Source of the DNA: Sequoia sempervirens | Taxonomy: Eukaryota; Streptophyta; Pinopsida; Cupressales; Cupressaceae | Direction of reading: 5' to 3' | NCBI GenBank assembly: GCA_007258455.2 | Contig: VDFB02262569.1 | Location: 48,896 to 112,895, forward strand | DNA length: 64,000 nt | Program-made: the position numbers and the translations under genes | Shown here: positions 25,031-37,003 of the stretch, piece by piece | How the letters are laid out: each line of letters opens with the position of its first letter | Numbering within the stretch: the first letter of the stretch is position 1 | Notes under the pieces: generated by a model | Told to the model about the DNA's origin: nothing | The model's database searches: none | Seen by the model: the letters and a program-made list of their open reading frames with translations, nothing else

Positions 25031-25856
25031 ACAAGATACCCAACCACGATTTAACGAACAAACTTACAGTTTGACTAACAACTTCATACAAAATCCATCT
25101 CATACAATACCAAAATCCTACCAACATCCAACAACTACAAAAGCAAGTCACAACTTGATTCTAATGATCAACCCAATGAGCAATCAATCAAGCAACCATG
25201 AAACACTACTTAGAGCACAACTCAATTAAAAACAATCATGGATAACTTCATAAATAACAATATCATCCACCTTTTATTTATTTATTTTACTCACTACAAG
25301 GACAATCTAGTCACTAAATTATATACACATAACTAACAAATGATTTCCCAATATAATATCCATACAACAACATTAATTGTCATAGATAAACTTATCTATT
25401 AAAACCAACTACAAAATAATCTTAAGAAAACATAATCAAAACCCTCATTTTCCCTTAGAATACTTCAACACTCCATTGCCAATTTTTTTCTACTACCATG
25501 ATTTCCTTTAGTAACTATATAGCCAACTGGAAGTGATCTATTATAGAATTGATATGGGTCTTTCTTCATTCCTAATAAGGTTCATAAAATTAACAAGTGG
25601 TTATATTAAAACTATGAAAAATTCCTTATGATTATTTAACAAGTCACTTCATTCTAAGTGATCTAATAATAAATCTACGTCTACTAGAACAATAACAAGA
25701 TTCATTATAAAGAATCACTAAATAAGAAGATCCTCGTAATTATTCGATGAAAAATTCCTCCTATAGAACATTTCTAACTTTCTAATATTGACAACTTGAT
25801 TCCCTACTACCTTTCCATTTCATTTATCAAAAATTTTAATTAACCAAATATTAATA
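25031..25856. other. Non-coding part of the nested LTR element
   Basis: AT-rich sequence with no coding similarity, bordering the resistance-gene fragment. Confidence 0.5.
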
Positions 25857-26420
25857 AGTCCATAGATTGACAAGGGAATCAGAGAGGCTATTTAATTTAC
25901 TACACTTTTTGCAAGTCTAAAAGTTGCAGCTGTGATAGGTTGCCTATGGTTTCAGGGAGACTATTTAATTTTGTACAATGCCTCAGTTCTAATTGTTTTA
26001 ACTGTGACAGGTTGCCAAGTATATTAGAAAGTGAATATTGGAATTTGGAAGTATCGCCATCTACTTACATTATTATTATTATTATCAAGTGTTGCAATTG
26101 CGATAGATTGTTAGTAGAATCAAGCAGGTTATTTAAACATTTAAACTTCCTTTTATGTTCAAGTGTTGCGGCTGAGTCTGGTTGAAATGAAATCAGAGAG
26201 ATTATTTAAAACCTCTACATCATTCTATTTTTGAGTACTGCATATGTGACAGCTTGTCAATGAAATCTAGAAGGCTATACTCACCTCTACAGCTTTCTAC
26301 GTTCAAGTGTTGCTGTTGTGCTAGGTTGCAAATGTTATCAGGGAGTTTATTTAAATCTATACACCCTACCATGTTCAAGTGCGCTGCAACTTAAATAGGT
26401 TGACAATGAAATGAGAGACT
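25857..26420 (-). pseudogene. NLR resistance gene fragment: leucine-rich repeats
   Basis: On the minus strand, across several frames, repeats of about 23-24 residues follow the plant NLR pattern. From the upstream end they read LNMVGCIDLNKLPDNICNLA (~26,380-26,320), HLNVESC, a decayed LDFIDKLSHM, LNNL.DSTNNLSQLQHL (~26,130-26,090), then LGNLSQLKQLELRHCTKLNS, LPETIGNLSQLQLLDLQK and CSKLNSLSDSLVNL (to ~25,857). The L..L..C.KL..LP..I.NL..LQ consensus is typical of TIR-NBS-LRR and related receptors. No NB-ARC or TIR segment is present. Stops, frameshifts and an ATT-repeat insertion near 26,070 show it is dead. It lies inside the nested LTR element in the same orientation. Confidence 0.85.
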
Positions 26421-26900
26421 CTTATCATGCTAGCCGTACGCCACAAGGAGATCATCCATCATGGATAGACTACACAAAAGGAACGTAATTGCACATCATA
26501 CTAGTATGGAATACAAAGTTATTCAACACATGACTTACTTCAAGCGCCACAAGACACAAGATGGTGCGATTTCGGCCAGGATTACAAAGACTCTTCGAGG
26601 GCATAGCATCACCGAAAAGAGTTTACAGCAAATGAAGAATAGTATCGCAGAGCTCAACAAAGGCGTTATTGGTATGGAGTTGCAAACAAAGGAAGGTTTT
26701 CCCAACAAGACAACTATGAGGTGATAGCTATGCTATCGCCACATCTGAGATAAAATGCAATGCATTGAGAATTTAAAACATCACTTAAACAAATACCGGG
26801 ATGGCAGTGAAATAGAATCGTCAAAAGAAGCGATGGAATGGAAAGTATCATTCTTACCTCAAGCTAGTCACAGCTTGATGAAGATTATATTGGCCACATA
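26421..26900. other. Unassigned DNA between two gene fragments
   Basis: GC content is higher than in the surroundings, as if genic. An 87-codon plus-strand frame (26,461-26,724) and weak minus-strand echoes of a reductase C-terminal half (~26,840-26,900) are present, but I could not assign either with confidence. It could be an exon of a third gene or the decayed end of the aldo-keto reductase. Confidence 0.4.
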
Positions 26901-26931
26901 CCCTAAAGTTTTTGAGCTATTTCCAGCTGAC

Positions 26932-27594
26932 TCAAGCCTCCAGACCGTGTCTCCATCTTGGCTCCATGCACACACAATATTTCTTGCTTTGTTTCCTCTG
27001 GAATGAATAACCCTCTAATTTATAGGCTGGATGAATCTTTGCAAACGCAAGAATATCGCTAATCTTGTTAGTGGAAAAGTTAGAGACTCCAATTGCTCTC
27101 GCGAGACCAAGTTCAACACAGCTCTCCATTGCCCGCCAAACACCTTGTGTATTTATTGCTACAACATCATGTCATTTGTCATAAGAGATACATATTTTTC
27201 TTCTTGAGGGCAAAGGCTAGTGAATTGGGATACAATCAAATTACTCTAATTTCAGCCTCTAAGTTTTTAGGCCGGGAATGACATCTTGAGGATAACGATT
27301 GGTGCCCCAAAGCTTGGAGAAGCAAACACTTCCTCGCGAGAAACAAGCCCCTCTCAAAGGCACCTTCAAGACTCTCCCCATCATATACGTGAGATTACGG
27401 GCTGCGGTATCCAAATGCCGATGTAATCTAAGCCGCGAGGAATGCTTATGCCGAATGCATTTTAAAGCAGAGGGCCTTAACATGAGTCGGTGGTGCGAGC
27501 CCTTAGTTATTATGATGTTGTCTGTGCCAAACCCGAAGCCTAATACGAGGCATCTTGACCAGATTATTGATTATTCTTTGTTACAACCGGCCAT
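26932..27594 (-). pseudogene. Aldo-keto reductase fragment (plant AKR4-like), N-terminal two thirds
   Basis: The family reduces carbonyl compounds with NADPH. On the minus strand, from ATG at 27,594, the order is a GFGFGTDNIIITKG start (AKR GLGTG-type segment), HLDTAA (~27,415), VLKVPLRG, FSKLWGTNRYPQDVIPGLK (~27,320-27,262), a decayed RLKLE.FD, IH.PLP (~27,220), then [40 protein letters not shown] (~27,140-27,020). The Asp of HLDTAA, the Lys of SKLW and the His of IH.PL match three catalytic tetrad members, but the Tyr position is not recognisable. In-frame stops follow GLK and lie in the next strand, and the C-terminal part is missing or unreadable. No intron is visible over this span, so a retroposed copy is possible. 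It is a dead piece carried in an LTR element. Confidence 0.88.
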
Positions 27595-27760
27595 TTTCTC
27601 GGCTCAAACCTCCTATGGGTCTGGAGAGAAGATGTGTTACAACCAGTTGAGCCCCCTAAAAATGTGCTCCCGCGTCAAGATAAACTATAACGATTCTCTT
27701 AACTTCTCTGCAATCCTTGAAAACTCTCCCCTCTTGTTTCACATGCAAAACCATTATTAA

Positions 27761-28420
27761 TTAGAAGAGGCATTTTTTTCTCAGCATGCAGAGTTCCTAA
27801 CAAGAACACGACTAAGGCTCCATAATGAAGTGGTTACAAGAAGTGTATTCTAAATTTAGTTTGTATAGCATGTGAATAGGTAGAGTGGCACACACAACTA
27901 TACTTCTGTTATTTGCAATTATAGACCACGCTAGCCATCATTTATTAATTTATTTTATTAATTGAACTAAATGTGTTCTAATTTTAAACTGAATGATTAC
28001 CTTTTTATTATTTTATATTTATTTATCGCATAGTATTTAATCCAACAATACTGGACTACTTAGAGAGAGAGATTTTCTTTCGCACCTATTACTCCCGCTA
28101 TCCTACATGAAATTGTTGATGACATTTGTCATCTCAAATCTATTTTTAGCTTCATTCTAGTTTGTGCCATTAAGATGTAACAGTTACAAACTACACTCCA
28201 ATTAAAGAATAGTGTTAGTTATATTTATTTAATCCTTCATTCATATAAGAGCTTATCACGAAGCCTTTTAAGTCCACTGATTCCTAGTTAACAAAACAAT
28301 CAAACAAGGACACTAATCAATCACATTATTCACAGCATACTATCAAACAATTATCTCTAAAGGAGAGACCAAATCACATACGGCTTCATGGTCAAGACGA
28401 AGTGCAGAGGGGGTATTACA
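27761..28420 (-). other. 5' end of the nested LTR element
   Basis: Minus-strand terminal segment ending at TGTAATACCCCC. AT-rich, with no coding similarity. Confidence 0.5.
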
Positions 28421-29186
28421 TTGTTTGTTTTGTAAAAGCATGCATGCCTTTGTAGAATTTAGAAGTTTTCTTTTCTGTGGAGAATATTGTTTCCGGCTAC
28501 TGTTGTTAAAATTGTGTTGCCTCTGTAGAAAAATTACACAACAAATTAGAGAATCTAGTTAAATGAAATTCTTGAATTAGAAGCTCTGAGGAAATAGTAG
28601 AAAAAGAAAACCTCTGAGTGAATTTTTAAATAAAACTCCTTTGTTTTAAACAGAGGAATTTAGAAAATCTTTGTGCAAGGAAAATTGTGAAAAAACTCAT
28701 GCAATTAGAAAGGCTATTATACAATTTTTATATTATTTGTAGTTAGATATGGTATTTCCTCTTTCAATTGATTCTTTTTAATTCTTTTAAAGAAATTTTC
28801 CTGAAGAAATTCTCTGTAGTCATGTCGTGCTATTTTGTGAAATTAATTTGTGCATAGTGAATATTTTAAATCCTTGAGCAAACTGTTTATTTTCCGTCCG
28901 TACAAAAATATTCTAAAAAAAATTAAAATAAAAATATGAAAATTTATTAAAAAAAATATATAATTTTTTTTTATTGTGGAAGTGGAGGGTTGATACCACA
29001 CGTACCCCCCACCCTCTTGACCAGCAGGGCTGCTCACAGGAGTCCCTTGAGAGTGCAGCCTCTATGGGGAGGTGCTTGACTCCAAGTGGGTAACTGTTTT
29101 TAATTTTTTTAAATAAAATACAATTTTATTATATATTTTCTTTTGGTCTTTGGTGCCAAAATTTAAGAATTATTTAAATTAAATTT

Positions 29187-29187
29187 T

Positions 29188-29221
<34 letters not shown>

Positions 29222-29245
29222 GTATATATATATGTGTATATATAG

Positions 29246-29277
<32 letters not shown>

Positions 29278-29290
29278 AAATGATATATAT
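29187..29290. repeat. (AT)n-rich microsatellite in LTR
   Basis: Long alternating AT run with GT interruptions. The related LTR has a longer tract at the equivalent place (62,785-62,955), so the tract is inherited and length-variable. Confidence 0.9.
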
Positions 29291-31027
29291 ACAAATATAT
29301 ATGATTTATTTGTAGAATATTATATTCACGATAGTAATTCAAAACAATTTTATATTTTCCTATTAGATGAAATTAAAAGTTAATGATTTATTGATTTTAT
29401 TTGAATGTTTTAAATTAGTGAAACAAATTGAGGAAATTAATGATTTGATCTTTGTAAAGAAAATTCTCGTTGTGTGCTAATGTTGTATGATTTGTGGATT
29501 TATGTTATTAATCGTTTCCTTGATTTTGAGTAAACAGTTGATTTATTTTATGGAGTTCATTATTGAGTCTCTTGAGTTGAGTTAACAACATGAGTGTTCC
29601 TTTAATTGGTTAACTTTATTATAGGAGATAGGGTTGTCGTTAAACTTCCAGAGGTTAGGGAATTTGGTATATTAAGTTAGGAGGCTTCTATTTTGGGTAT
29701 TTAATTCCACTTTCTTTATGGTTGTAATCTTATGTATACATTGATTTGCGTCGTTTTGTTAAGTAATTGAGTCATAAGATTATAGCGAGATGGTTTTTGC
29801 CTCACGAATTTATATCTTGTGTTTTGTGAACTTGAGAGTTCAATCCCTTTTTTTTATTGTATGTTAGGGGTTCTAGGGAGAGTGGCTCTATGTGGGAATT
29901 GGCGCACAAAGGGGTTGTCAGGATAACCCACAGTAGAGTTAGTGTAAACAGTGAAAACCTAACTAATTAATTAGGGGATGGGTAGTAAGCACTAAAAGAT
30001 AATTATAGATTCCTCGCTCACCTGTTAGGGCTTCCAAGGACTAAAGGTGGTCGAGAAGGCCATGGTTGGCATAATTGTGATCTCGTCTCTACGAGAAATG
30101 CACGATTCCGCATGAGTCACCCTACGGGGTGGCGCCTTGAGATAGGCAGTCAGGATAACCATAGATGGAGGCGACACCTTGTGATAGGATGTCAAGATAA
30201 TCCATGAAGGCCATGCCATGACACTCTCCTCTAGCAATCTCCTTAGTTGATTTAATTGGAGTCCTCTGGAAGTGGTTTATTTTATAACTTGGTGTATTTT
30301 GTTGTCATGTCTTGTTGGTGGACTTTTGTTATTATGTTCCTATGTGAGTGAATTCTCTTTCCATGTTTAGAGTTGAGTCTTTTGTGTTACATTAGACATC
30401 CTTGGTCGGGAATCCTTTCTTAACTACTCCTAGTATGGGGGTGGTCGGGTGGAACGTGCTTCGTACCCCATTGGGTTTCCCATACGGCAGTCGTACCTTC
30501 AGTGTAAAGATTGTGGTGACAATTGTTCCATATTTATGTTCATTCAAATGTATACATTTGTACTTTATTCATATCATGTAAATTATAATGTAACTCGCCC
30601 ATGTGTTGGGATAATGTATTTTGTAACTTGGATAATTGTTTATTGATATTTAGTTGTATCATGATGTATTGTATTATCACATTTTGTAAGTCAAACATTA
30701 TTCACAAATGTAATTATATCCCAAGTTTTTTATTGGCTATGTAATCTTGTATAGCATCTATGTGGTTCATACTTATTTTAATGCTTATTGTTTATCACTA
30801 TTTATATGAGAACTCATATTAGTGGAAATGAATGTTAGGTTAGTCAAATTTGTTAATGAGTAGTTAACGTAATGTCTCTTCATGTTTCCCCAAGGGACTT
30901 ATGAGTTTAGTATGAATTTATAATTATGTTAGTTGCAATTGATAACATAGTACTTTTACTTTATGTTTAAAAACAAAATTGTTGTGTACTTAGTTGTCCT
31001 TTGGGGTTTGCGCGATGGGGTGTTACA

Positions 31028-31640
31028 ATGATTCCCTCTATGGTACTCCCCCAACTTCCTTAGGTTCTTACATTCCAAGTTCTTCCAAGTTTGTAGTAGT
31101 TGACAATACTCTAACCAAGTGTGAGGAAATTTTCTAGATCCTTAAAACCAATATAGTGTTGGTACAAAATCACATGAAATATTAGGTAGAATAACATTAG
31201 ATAGAGTGTACCTTTATCATTGTTGTTTGGGTCTTTTTATGTCTCTAGCCTATGTAAGAAAATACCATTGTAGGATAAGTGAGGCCATAAGTTGAGTCCT
31301 AAATTTTATGGCCCTTCCCAAGTAATCCAATGCATTGGTGAGGTGGCCTCCAAGTTGGTACTCCCACCTTCCAAGGTCCACCCATTTTTTGTTGTCTCTT
31401 ACCTCAAGAAAGTGTGTGAGATTGCTACTCAAATCCCAACAAAGCTACCAATGTTAGATGATGAGGGATCTATTTTTTAGAACATGAGGTTGTATCCAAT
31501 AAATACACCAAACACATTTACACTCATTCTATTGATGATAATTTATTCCAATGGAAGGGTCTACAACCTAAATATGCCACATGGGAACCATGAAACATTA
31601 TCTCCAAGTTTCCTCTTTTAAATATTTAAAGAAAAACTTT
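31028..31640 (+). pseudogene. Ty3/gypsy integrase remnant, 3' part (copy 2)
   Basis: Continues the integrase cut at 22,162. YDSLYGTPPTSL lies at the junction, followed by VVVDNTLTKCEEIF. Next comes an open 62-codon stretch (31,292-31,480) with KFYGPSQVIQCIGEVASKLV, the VHPFFVVSYLKK motif (HPVFHVSQLKK in intact elements) and LDDEGS. It ends with FQWKGLQPKYATWEP (~31,545-31,590), the chromodomain-like tail of many plant gypsy integrases. Stops and frame changes make it non-functional. Confidence 0.9.
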
Positions 31641-31654
31641 TTGATGGTAGAAAA

Positions 31655-32205
31655 TGTTACAATACCCATTCTTCTATATACTAGCTAGTATTAGTTGGGT
31701 GCATTTGATTTGTAAGCCACCCAATACTTTATTTACTTAGAATAAAGTATTCATTCGACATGCATGGGATGGTAGTAGTTTTCTTAAGAAATACTATATA
31801 TCTAAGTGGGAATCCATATCCACATATTAATAATATTACACATTATTGGGAATTATTAAATGTCTAACAACCTTACATTACATTTAATAATCCATAAAAG
31901 GCTTCTAGTTGATGTATTATGTTTCCCACACTCATACTAAATCTAGTAGCACACTAAATATTGACACACAAGGAACTACAAGATTGTAATGAAGAAAAGG
32001 TAGTATAATCAACTTCCTACACTAATCTTGAGAGGAGTATTTTATAAAAACTTGACCTAAATTATTATTCAAAGTATACAAAAATGCATGTACAAGCATA
32101 AATAATGAAACACATAACACTAGAATCATGTGGGGAAAATAATTTCAAGAGAAAATCCCACACTCCAATGTAGCTCAATGTATTATTCAAATCTACAAAG
32201 AGATT
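31655..32205 (+). repeat. Start of gypsy 3' LTR, copy 2
   Basis: TGTTACAATACCC follows a purine-rich GGTAGAAAA just after the integrase end, matching the copy-1 position at 9,388. TTCTATATACTAGCTAG follows. Confidence 0.55.
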
Positions 32206-32857
32206 ACAACACACTTACATGACAAGCTTTTACAAGGGTGTCACTTGTATACAATATTGGAGCAATTTCAACAACATTTTGGTATTTATATTCACCATGC
32301 AATCTACAACTCCTAGGCACCAATTTATAGAATATTCAATACAAGAAACCATCAAATGGTAACCCAAAACTATGGGAAAATACCACCACACATGTGACAC
32401 ATAAATTAGGTCACAAACTTCAATGGTCCATGCCATGGAGAATCAAATCCACCAAAAATAATATATACATCTATCATATGTAGTCATGAATCATAACTCA
32501 TTCACCAATTATGGCACTCCATTTTTGGCTCCACAATCTCCTTAAGTCATGCTTATGATGTGCATAGTAATACTAAACACTATTCTACTATAACTCCCTC
32601 TTACGAACTCTTATGCATCATAATAATTTATCATAACATTTGTCATAAGAAACCACAAAAGTGGGGCATCCCATATATACTAAAGATGAAATTTAAATAA
32701 CCTCTTACAACATCAACAAAGTATTGACACGTGGAAAATAATGCCACATCAAAATCACATGCCCCCTTTTCAAGGTGAGGAAATATTACATAAAATAAAA
32801 TGTACAAAAATAATAATTAATCAGAATCAAATGCTAGGAATTTGCTAAGATTGAGAC

Positions 32858-35800
32858 TGTAACGCCCCGCTAAGGGACCTGATGGATTAACACAAAAGAC
32901 CTCCAACAACATGCCAATAATTGTTTATTTTTTTAAAAGAAACTAAAGTAACACTAACTAATGCAACTCAACAAATTAATATGGATGACATCATTACATT
33001 AACATCACATCATAATCACATTATGACCTAAAAGCAACATTAATCATAGCCTATTTACACACCTATCCACCATGGTCCCCTAATGTCGCTACTACAATAC
33101 ACCTACATCAACTAAGCTTATATAAATACATTTGATACACTAAAACACATACAGTCAATTCTTTGAATGTAAATTAAATCTCATACACCAAATTACATAT
33201 GATAACATAACTTAATTATAAATATCCTCATCTAACACTATGCCAATATGATCCTAATCTTAATCAACGCCATGAAATAGGTACATAAAAATATATCACA
33301 TCTACCACTAAGTTAAGTTCATATGCATCTTAAATACAACATTTCTATGTTAACCTTTTCATTACATAATAAACAACAATAAATATATCTTCAAGGTTAC
33401 ATCGACTTATTTACATTTTCATTACAAGAATGCTACAACGTACAAGATATATTCATCTAAGAGGACTATATATATATATATATAATACATATTGAATACA
33501 ATTTTGATGGAACTATCACTTGCACATAAATTTAGCTATGCAATAAAATGGAAGGAAAAACTCTCCATGTTGCGCATGAATTGCACCACCTAAACCCCAA
33601 TGGATGGTTCAGAAATACCACCCTACCAAATGGAACCCTGAGGTCCACTCCCTCCGTGCCAAGAGACAACACTAGGCCCCACACACATGCAAACAACATA
33701 TAAAACAAGTGGCTGACACAAAACATCCAAATGAGACTACCTAAAACAAGAATCAACTAAAAATCACAAGGACTTTCACAAAGACTTTCAGATACTTCTA
33801 GAGACCCAATCACATAATACAAATGGATAGGAAACTCAAAAGATGATAATTATACCACAACACATACAATGAAGTACATAACATCATTTGCATAATCTTA
33901 TAACATAATAGCCAATCTTCAATTTAGCAGTTCATAATCAAGACCAACAATACATAACCTTGGTATAAGTGATCCTTACACGGTACAAAAGCCTCAACAT
34001 AAGTTTTCACAATTGGGAAGGGATTATCAACATAAATACAATAAAAAAATCAAGCACAAATGATACAACACAATACAGATAAAATGATAGAGCTATTTTC
34101 TCCTATACAACTTCAAAATTGAACTATTTTTTTTCTATTGACAACAGTAAATATGCCATCTATAAAACAACCATATAACACTAAAATCAATTCGAAATCC
34201 AAATCTATCAAAGACCCATTTCATATTTGGCCCTCAACTACTCAACATTGCGGGAAAAATTAAGCAAAAATTAGTCAAAAATTTACAAAATGCAAAACAA
34301 CAAACGACTCCCACAAAAAACCTCTTTTCGGTATACCCGATTACAACCAAATGACAAAATAAGAAACTCAACAACTAGATATTTTTCAAAATATAAAATA
34401 TTAAAATTTTAATTAATTTAACCACTTTCAAATTCTTATAAATCTAAAATCCTAGTCTTCTATTGACTAGTTTCAATTAAAGGGAGAAACAAGAGAGTAT
34501 TTGCAGTCATGGAGGAGCAGACTGGCAATAGCCTCGTGTTTCAACAATATCTCAAAAAATAAGATCTGATTTTTTATATTTTTGAACATAATTTAAAAGA
34601 CAACAAAACACAAAAACCCTTTAAAATTTTCACCAACGTAGTTCGTAAAAATAGAATTATGGGCGACGCAATCAAACCATTTTATTGGTAGAGAATTGAG
34701 ACAATAAACACTTATTGATTTTTATTCTGGAATAAATAAATGTTTCAATCACACATAAAATAAAAGTATCTATCATTTATTTTCAAGAATCAGAGAGAGA
34801 AATCAATCAAATTATTCTTACAATCAAAAAGAAAATTTAAACAAAAGATTTCAAAATCCAACCTGGATCCAATGCTTGACATGGATGAGTTTTCGATGCC
34901 GAGCTCCGAAAAATTTGAACTTCTAACTCTCCAATCTATAATTTTCCAAAAACCACAATTCCCCAACAAAATCTATTCCCCTCAAATCATAATTGAATTC
35001 CGTTTCCATTCAAACACTCAAAATTTCTTAAAAAATCTGAAAAAAATTCCTCAAAAACTATGTAAAATCTCTCATTTACGAAAAACTCTCGAAAATAATT
35101 TCCTTGTGCCAAAAAGTGTAACTCCTTTCTATTTTCTCCATAAACAAAACTAATTAAATTCCAAAAGAAAGAAAAAACCAAGATAAACAACTTTCTTTCG
35201 TTTTCCCAAAAGACTATTTTTCTAAAATAAAATAAAACAAAAAAATAAAATCCTCTCATAAAATAAATTACTAAAATATTAAATTAAAACACATATCATC
35301 AACCCGTTAATAAAATAATTAAAATAAATTAAATAATTAAATTAACTCACACAATTAACTCATTTGTTTAGGGTTTCCCATTAAATAAATTCAAAATATT
35401 ACAAAAGATAAAGAAAACCCCCATAAAATAATCACTCTACCAAAATAGTAAATCAAAACATAAATATAACATATACTTACATATTAATATTTAAATAGTT
35501 ACTAATAAACATTAATATTTAATAAATAACATTAAAATATGTTAATATTTATAACTTTATTTTCATAAAACGTAATATACATATAATCATAACAATATTA
35601 ACAATTAAATAATAACTAATATATTGATCCAATATTTATCTTCACCTGAATAATCTACAACCCAGAGTAAGACATAAACCATGAAATGACTCCACATGAA
35701 AGAAACATTCACATCAAAACATAAATAACATTAATCATAATCACAACAACCCAACTAACCACATGGTTTAACACCAACAGGTTGGAATCTAAAACCAAGA

Positions 35801-36607
35801 CTAGACAACAAAATCAAACAACCACATATCCCATAAGAAACATTCACATAAGTGCAACACTCCAAACAAAGGGTAAAGGAGGCTAGATATTGTCTCATGA
35901 CAGCCTGAAAAGGGTGGTCACACACTGAATCAATTGTCCCTAATTGGGGACCATGGCCAGGGTTAGGTTATAACTTGGGCCTAGATGTTATCTTCTCAAC
36001 CACCATTGGGATTAAAGGCATGCTTAGACCTGCTAATTCAGGTGGAGACATATCCTAGTACCTATTCATTCAAACATACAAATTAGAGCACATGTGCATA
36101 ATAGCCGAAGCACTAGGAAATAAACTCTAGCAATCGTATCTCATGTTCGTATGTTTTTCATACACCTAATGGTACGATGCCGCCCTTTCCACCTATCCTA
36201 ACAAACATACTATTGCATTATTTAACTATCCAAGTAAATCTTTGCATAATAATAATAACATGACAATATACATCATACTCACCAAAACACTAACCGAAGC
36301 TCATGTCCCATATTGCAACCACAAAGTTTGAACACAAGTCAGTACATCTTTATGACAATAAACATAATCAAAATCAAAATCATAATAACATGTCAACACA
36401 AAAATAATATTTTAGAATCAATTGAAAACCCCAAAGGTAATCAAACACTCTCATCACATCAATATGTCCATAAATTCATAATATACAACATCAATTGCTT
36501 AACATTATTAGCACATACCTTTAAATGTCCCTATTATTTTACCTTCGTCTCCAAGTTTCAAAGCCAAACTTCCTGCACATCCATAGTGAGAATGGAGGGG
36601 CACTACA
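32858..36607 (-). mobile_element. LTR element (solo LTR or non-autonomous), 3.75 kb
   Basis: Begins TGTAACGCCCC and ends GGGGCACTACA, flanked by perfect GAGAC duplications (32,853-32,857 and 36,608-36,612). The uninterrupted site is seen in the two other module copies. A conserved box (CCCCAATGGATGG ... CCTGAGGTCCACTCC near 33,595-33,650) matches those near 23,840 and 55,970 on this strand and the complement near 30,450, so it is minus-oriented within the same broad family. No coding domain was found. Confidence 0.88.
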
Positions 36608-36955
36608 GAGACACCCTAATTCCCAGCAAAGATGATCCCACACATTTCTTAGAAATACACCATTAAATATTGTTAGTCTTAGGATACAAGATTTATAACA
36701 CGATTAATAGGGAAAACAACACAATAAAATACTATCACAATAGAGATTTCATTTGATAACATGTAACTAGATTAATAACATCAAATAAATAATTAAGATG
36801 TAAACATAACAAATACAAAATATAACACCATAATTATGTAGAGAAATCCTTGTGTAAAAAAATCTAGCACTAAAGAGACCCAAGTTTTCATTGATCTCAA
36901 AAGAGTATACATTGACATAATTACTCATCTCTCTAATAGTAAGCCAACAACATTC

Positions 36956-37003
36956 CATGCCTCCAATATATAAATGCACTATCCCATGCCTCCAATATAT
37001 AAA
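36956..37003. repeat. 29-bp minisatellite, two units
   Basis: Same unit as at 10,926 and 18,297, with two copies here. Confidence 0.82.

Larger units (their letters stand above)
23412..28420 (-). mobile_element. Nested minus-strand LTR element carrying host gene fragments
   Basis: On the minus strand the element starts TGTAATACCCCC (at 28,420) and ends GGCATTACA (at 23,412). TGTTT precedes the left end (23,407-23,411) and recurs at 28,422-28,426 after one extra T, a near-perfect 5-bp target duplication. The surrounding outer LTR aligns across the gap with the related element near 62,020. Family sequence at both ends is minus-oriented: GGGTTACCCTGG boxes at 24,151 and 24,193 and GGGACCCAATGGGGTGCAT near 23,832. 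Between about 25,855 and 27,600 lies non-family DNA with pieces of two plant genes on the same strand as the element. Confidence 0.75.
22163..31027 (+). mobile_element. LTR element with 5-bp target duplication, hosting a nested element
   Basis: The insertion begins TGTAATACCCC and ends GGGGTGTTACA, flanked by ATGAT on both sides (22,158-22,162 and 31,028-31,032). It cuts the gypsy integrase, which reads on across the gap. Without the nested element (23,412-28,420) it is about 3.85 kb. No internal second pair of ends and no coding domain were found, so it is best seen as a long solo LTR or a non-autonomous LTR element. Its left and right parts align in order with the element from 60,845, including an (AT)n tract and a box near 29,880 (AGTGGCTCTATGTGGG). 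Confidence 0.88.

Noticed and set aside
26461..26724. 87-codon frame between the NLR and reductase fragments
   Set aside because: I could not link it to any family and the opposite strand may hold decayed reductase sequence; kept as unassigned.
27299..27760. 153-codon plus-strand open frame, the longest in the window
   Set aside because: It lies antisense to the aldo-keto reductase fragment, whose minus-strand reading has clear family motifs.
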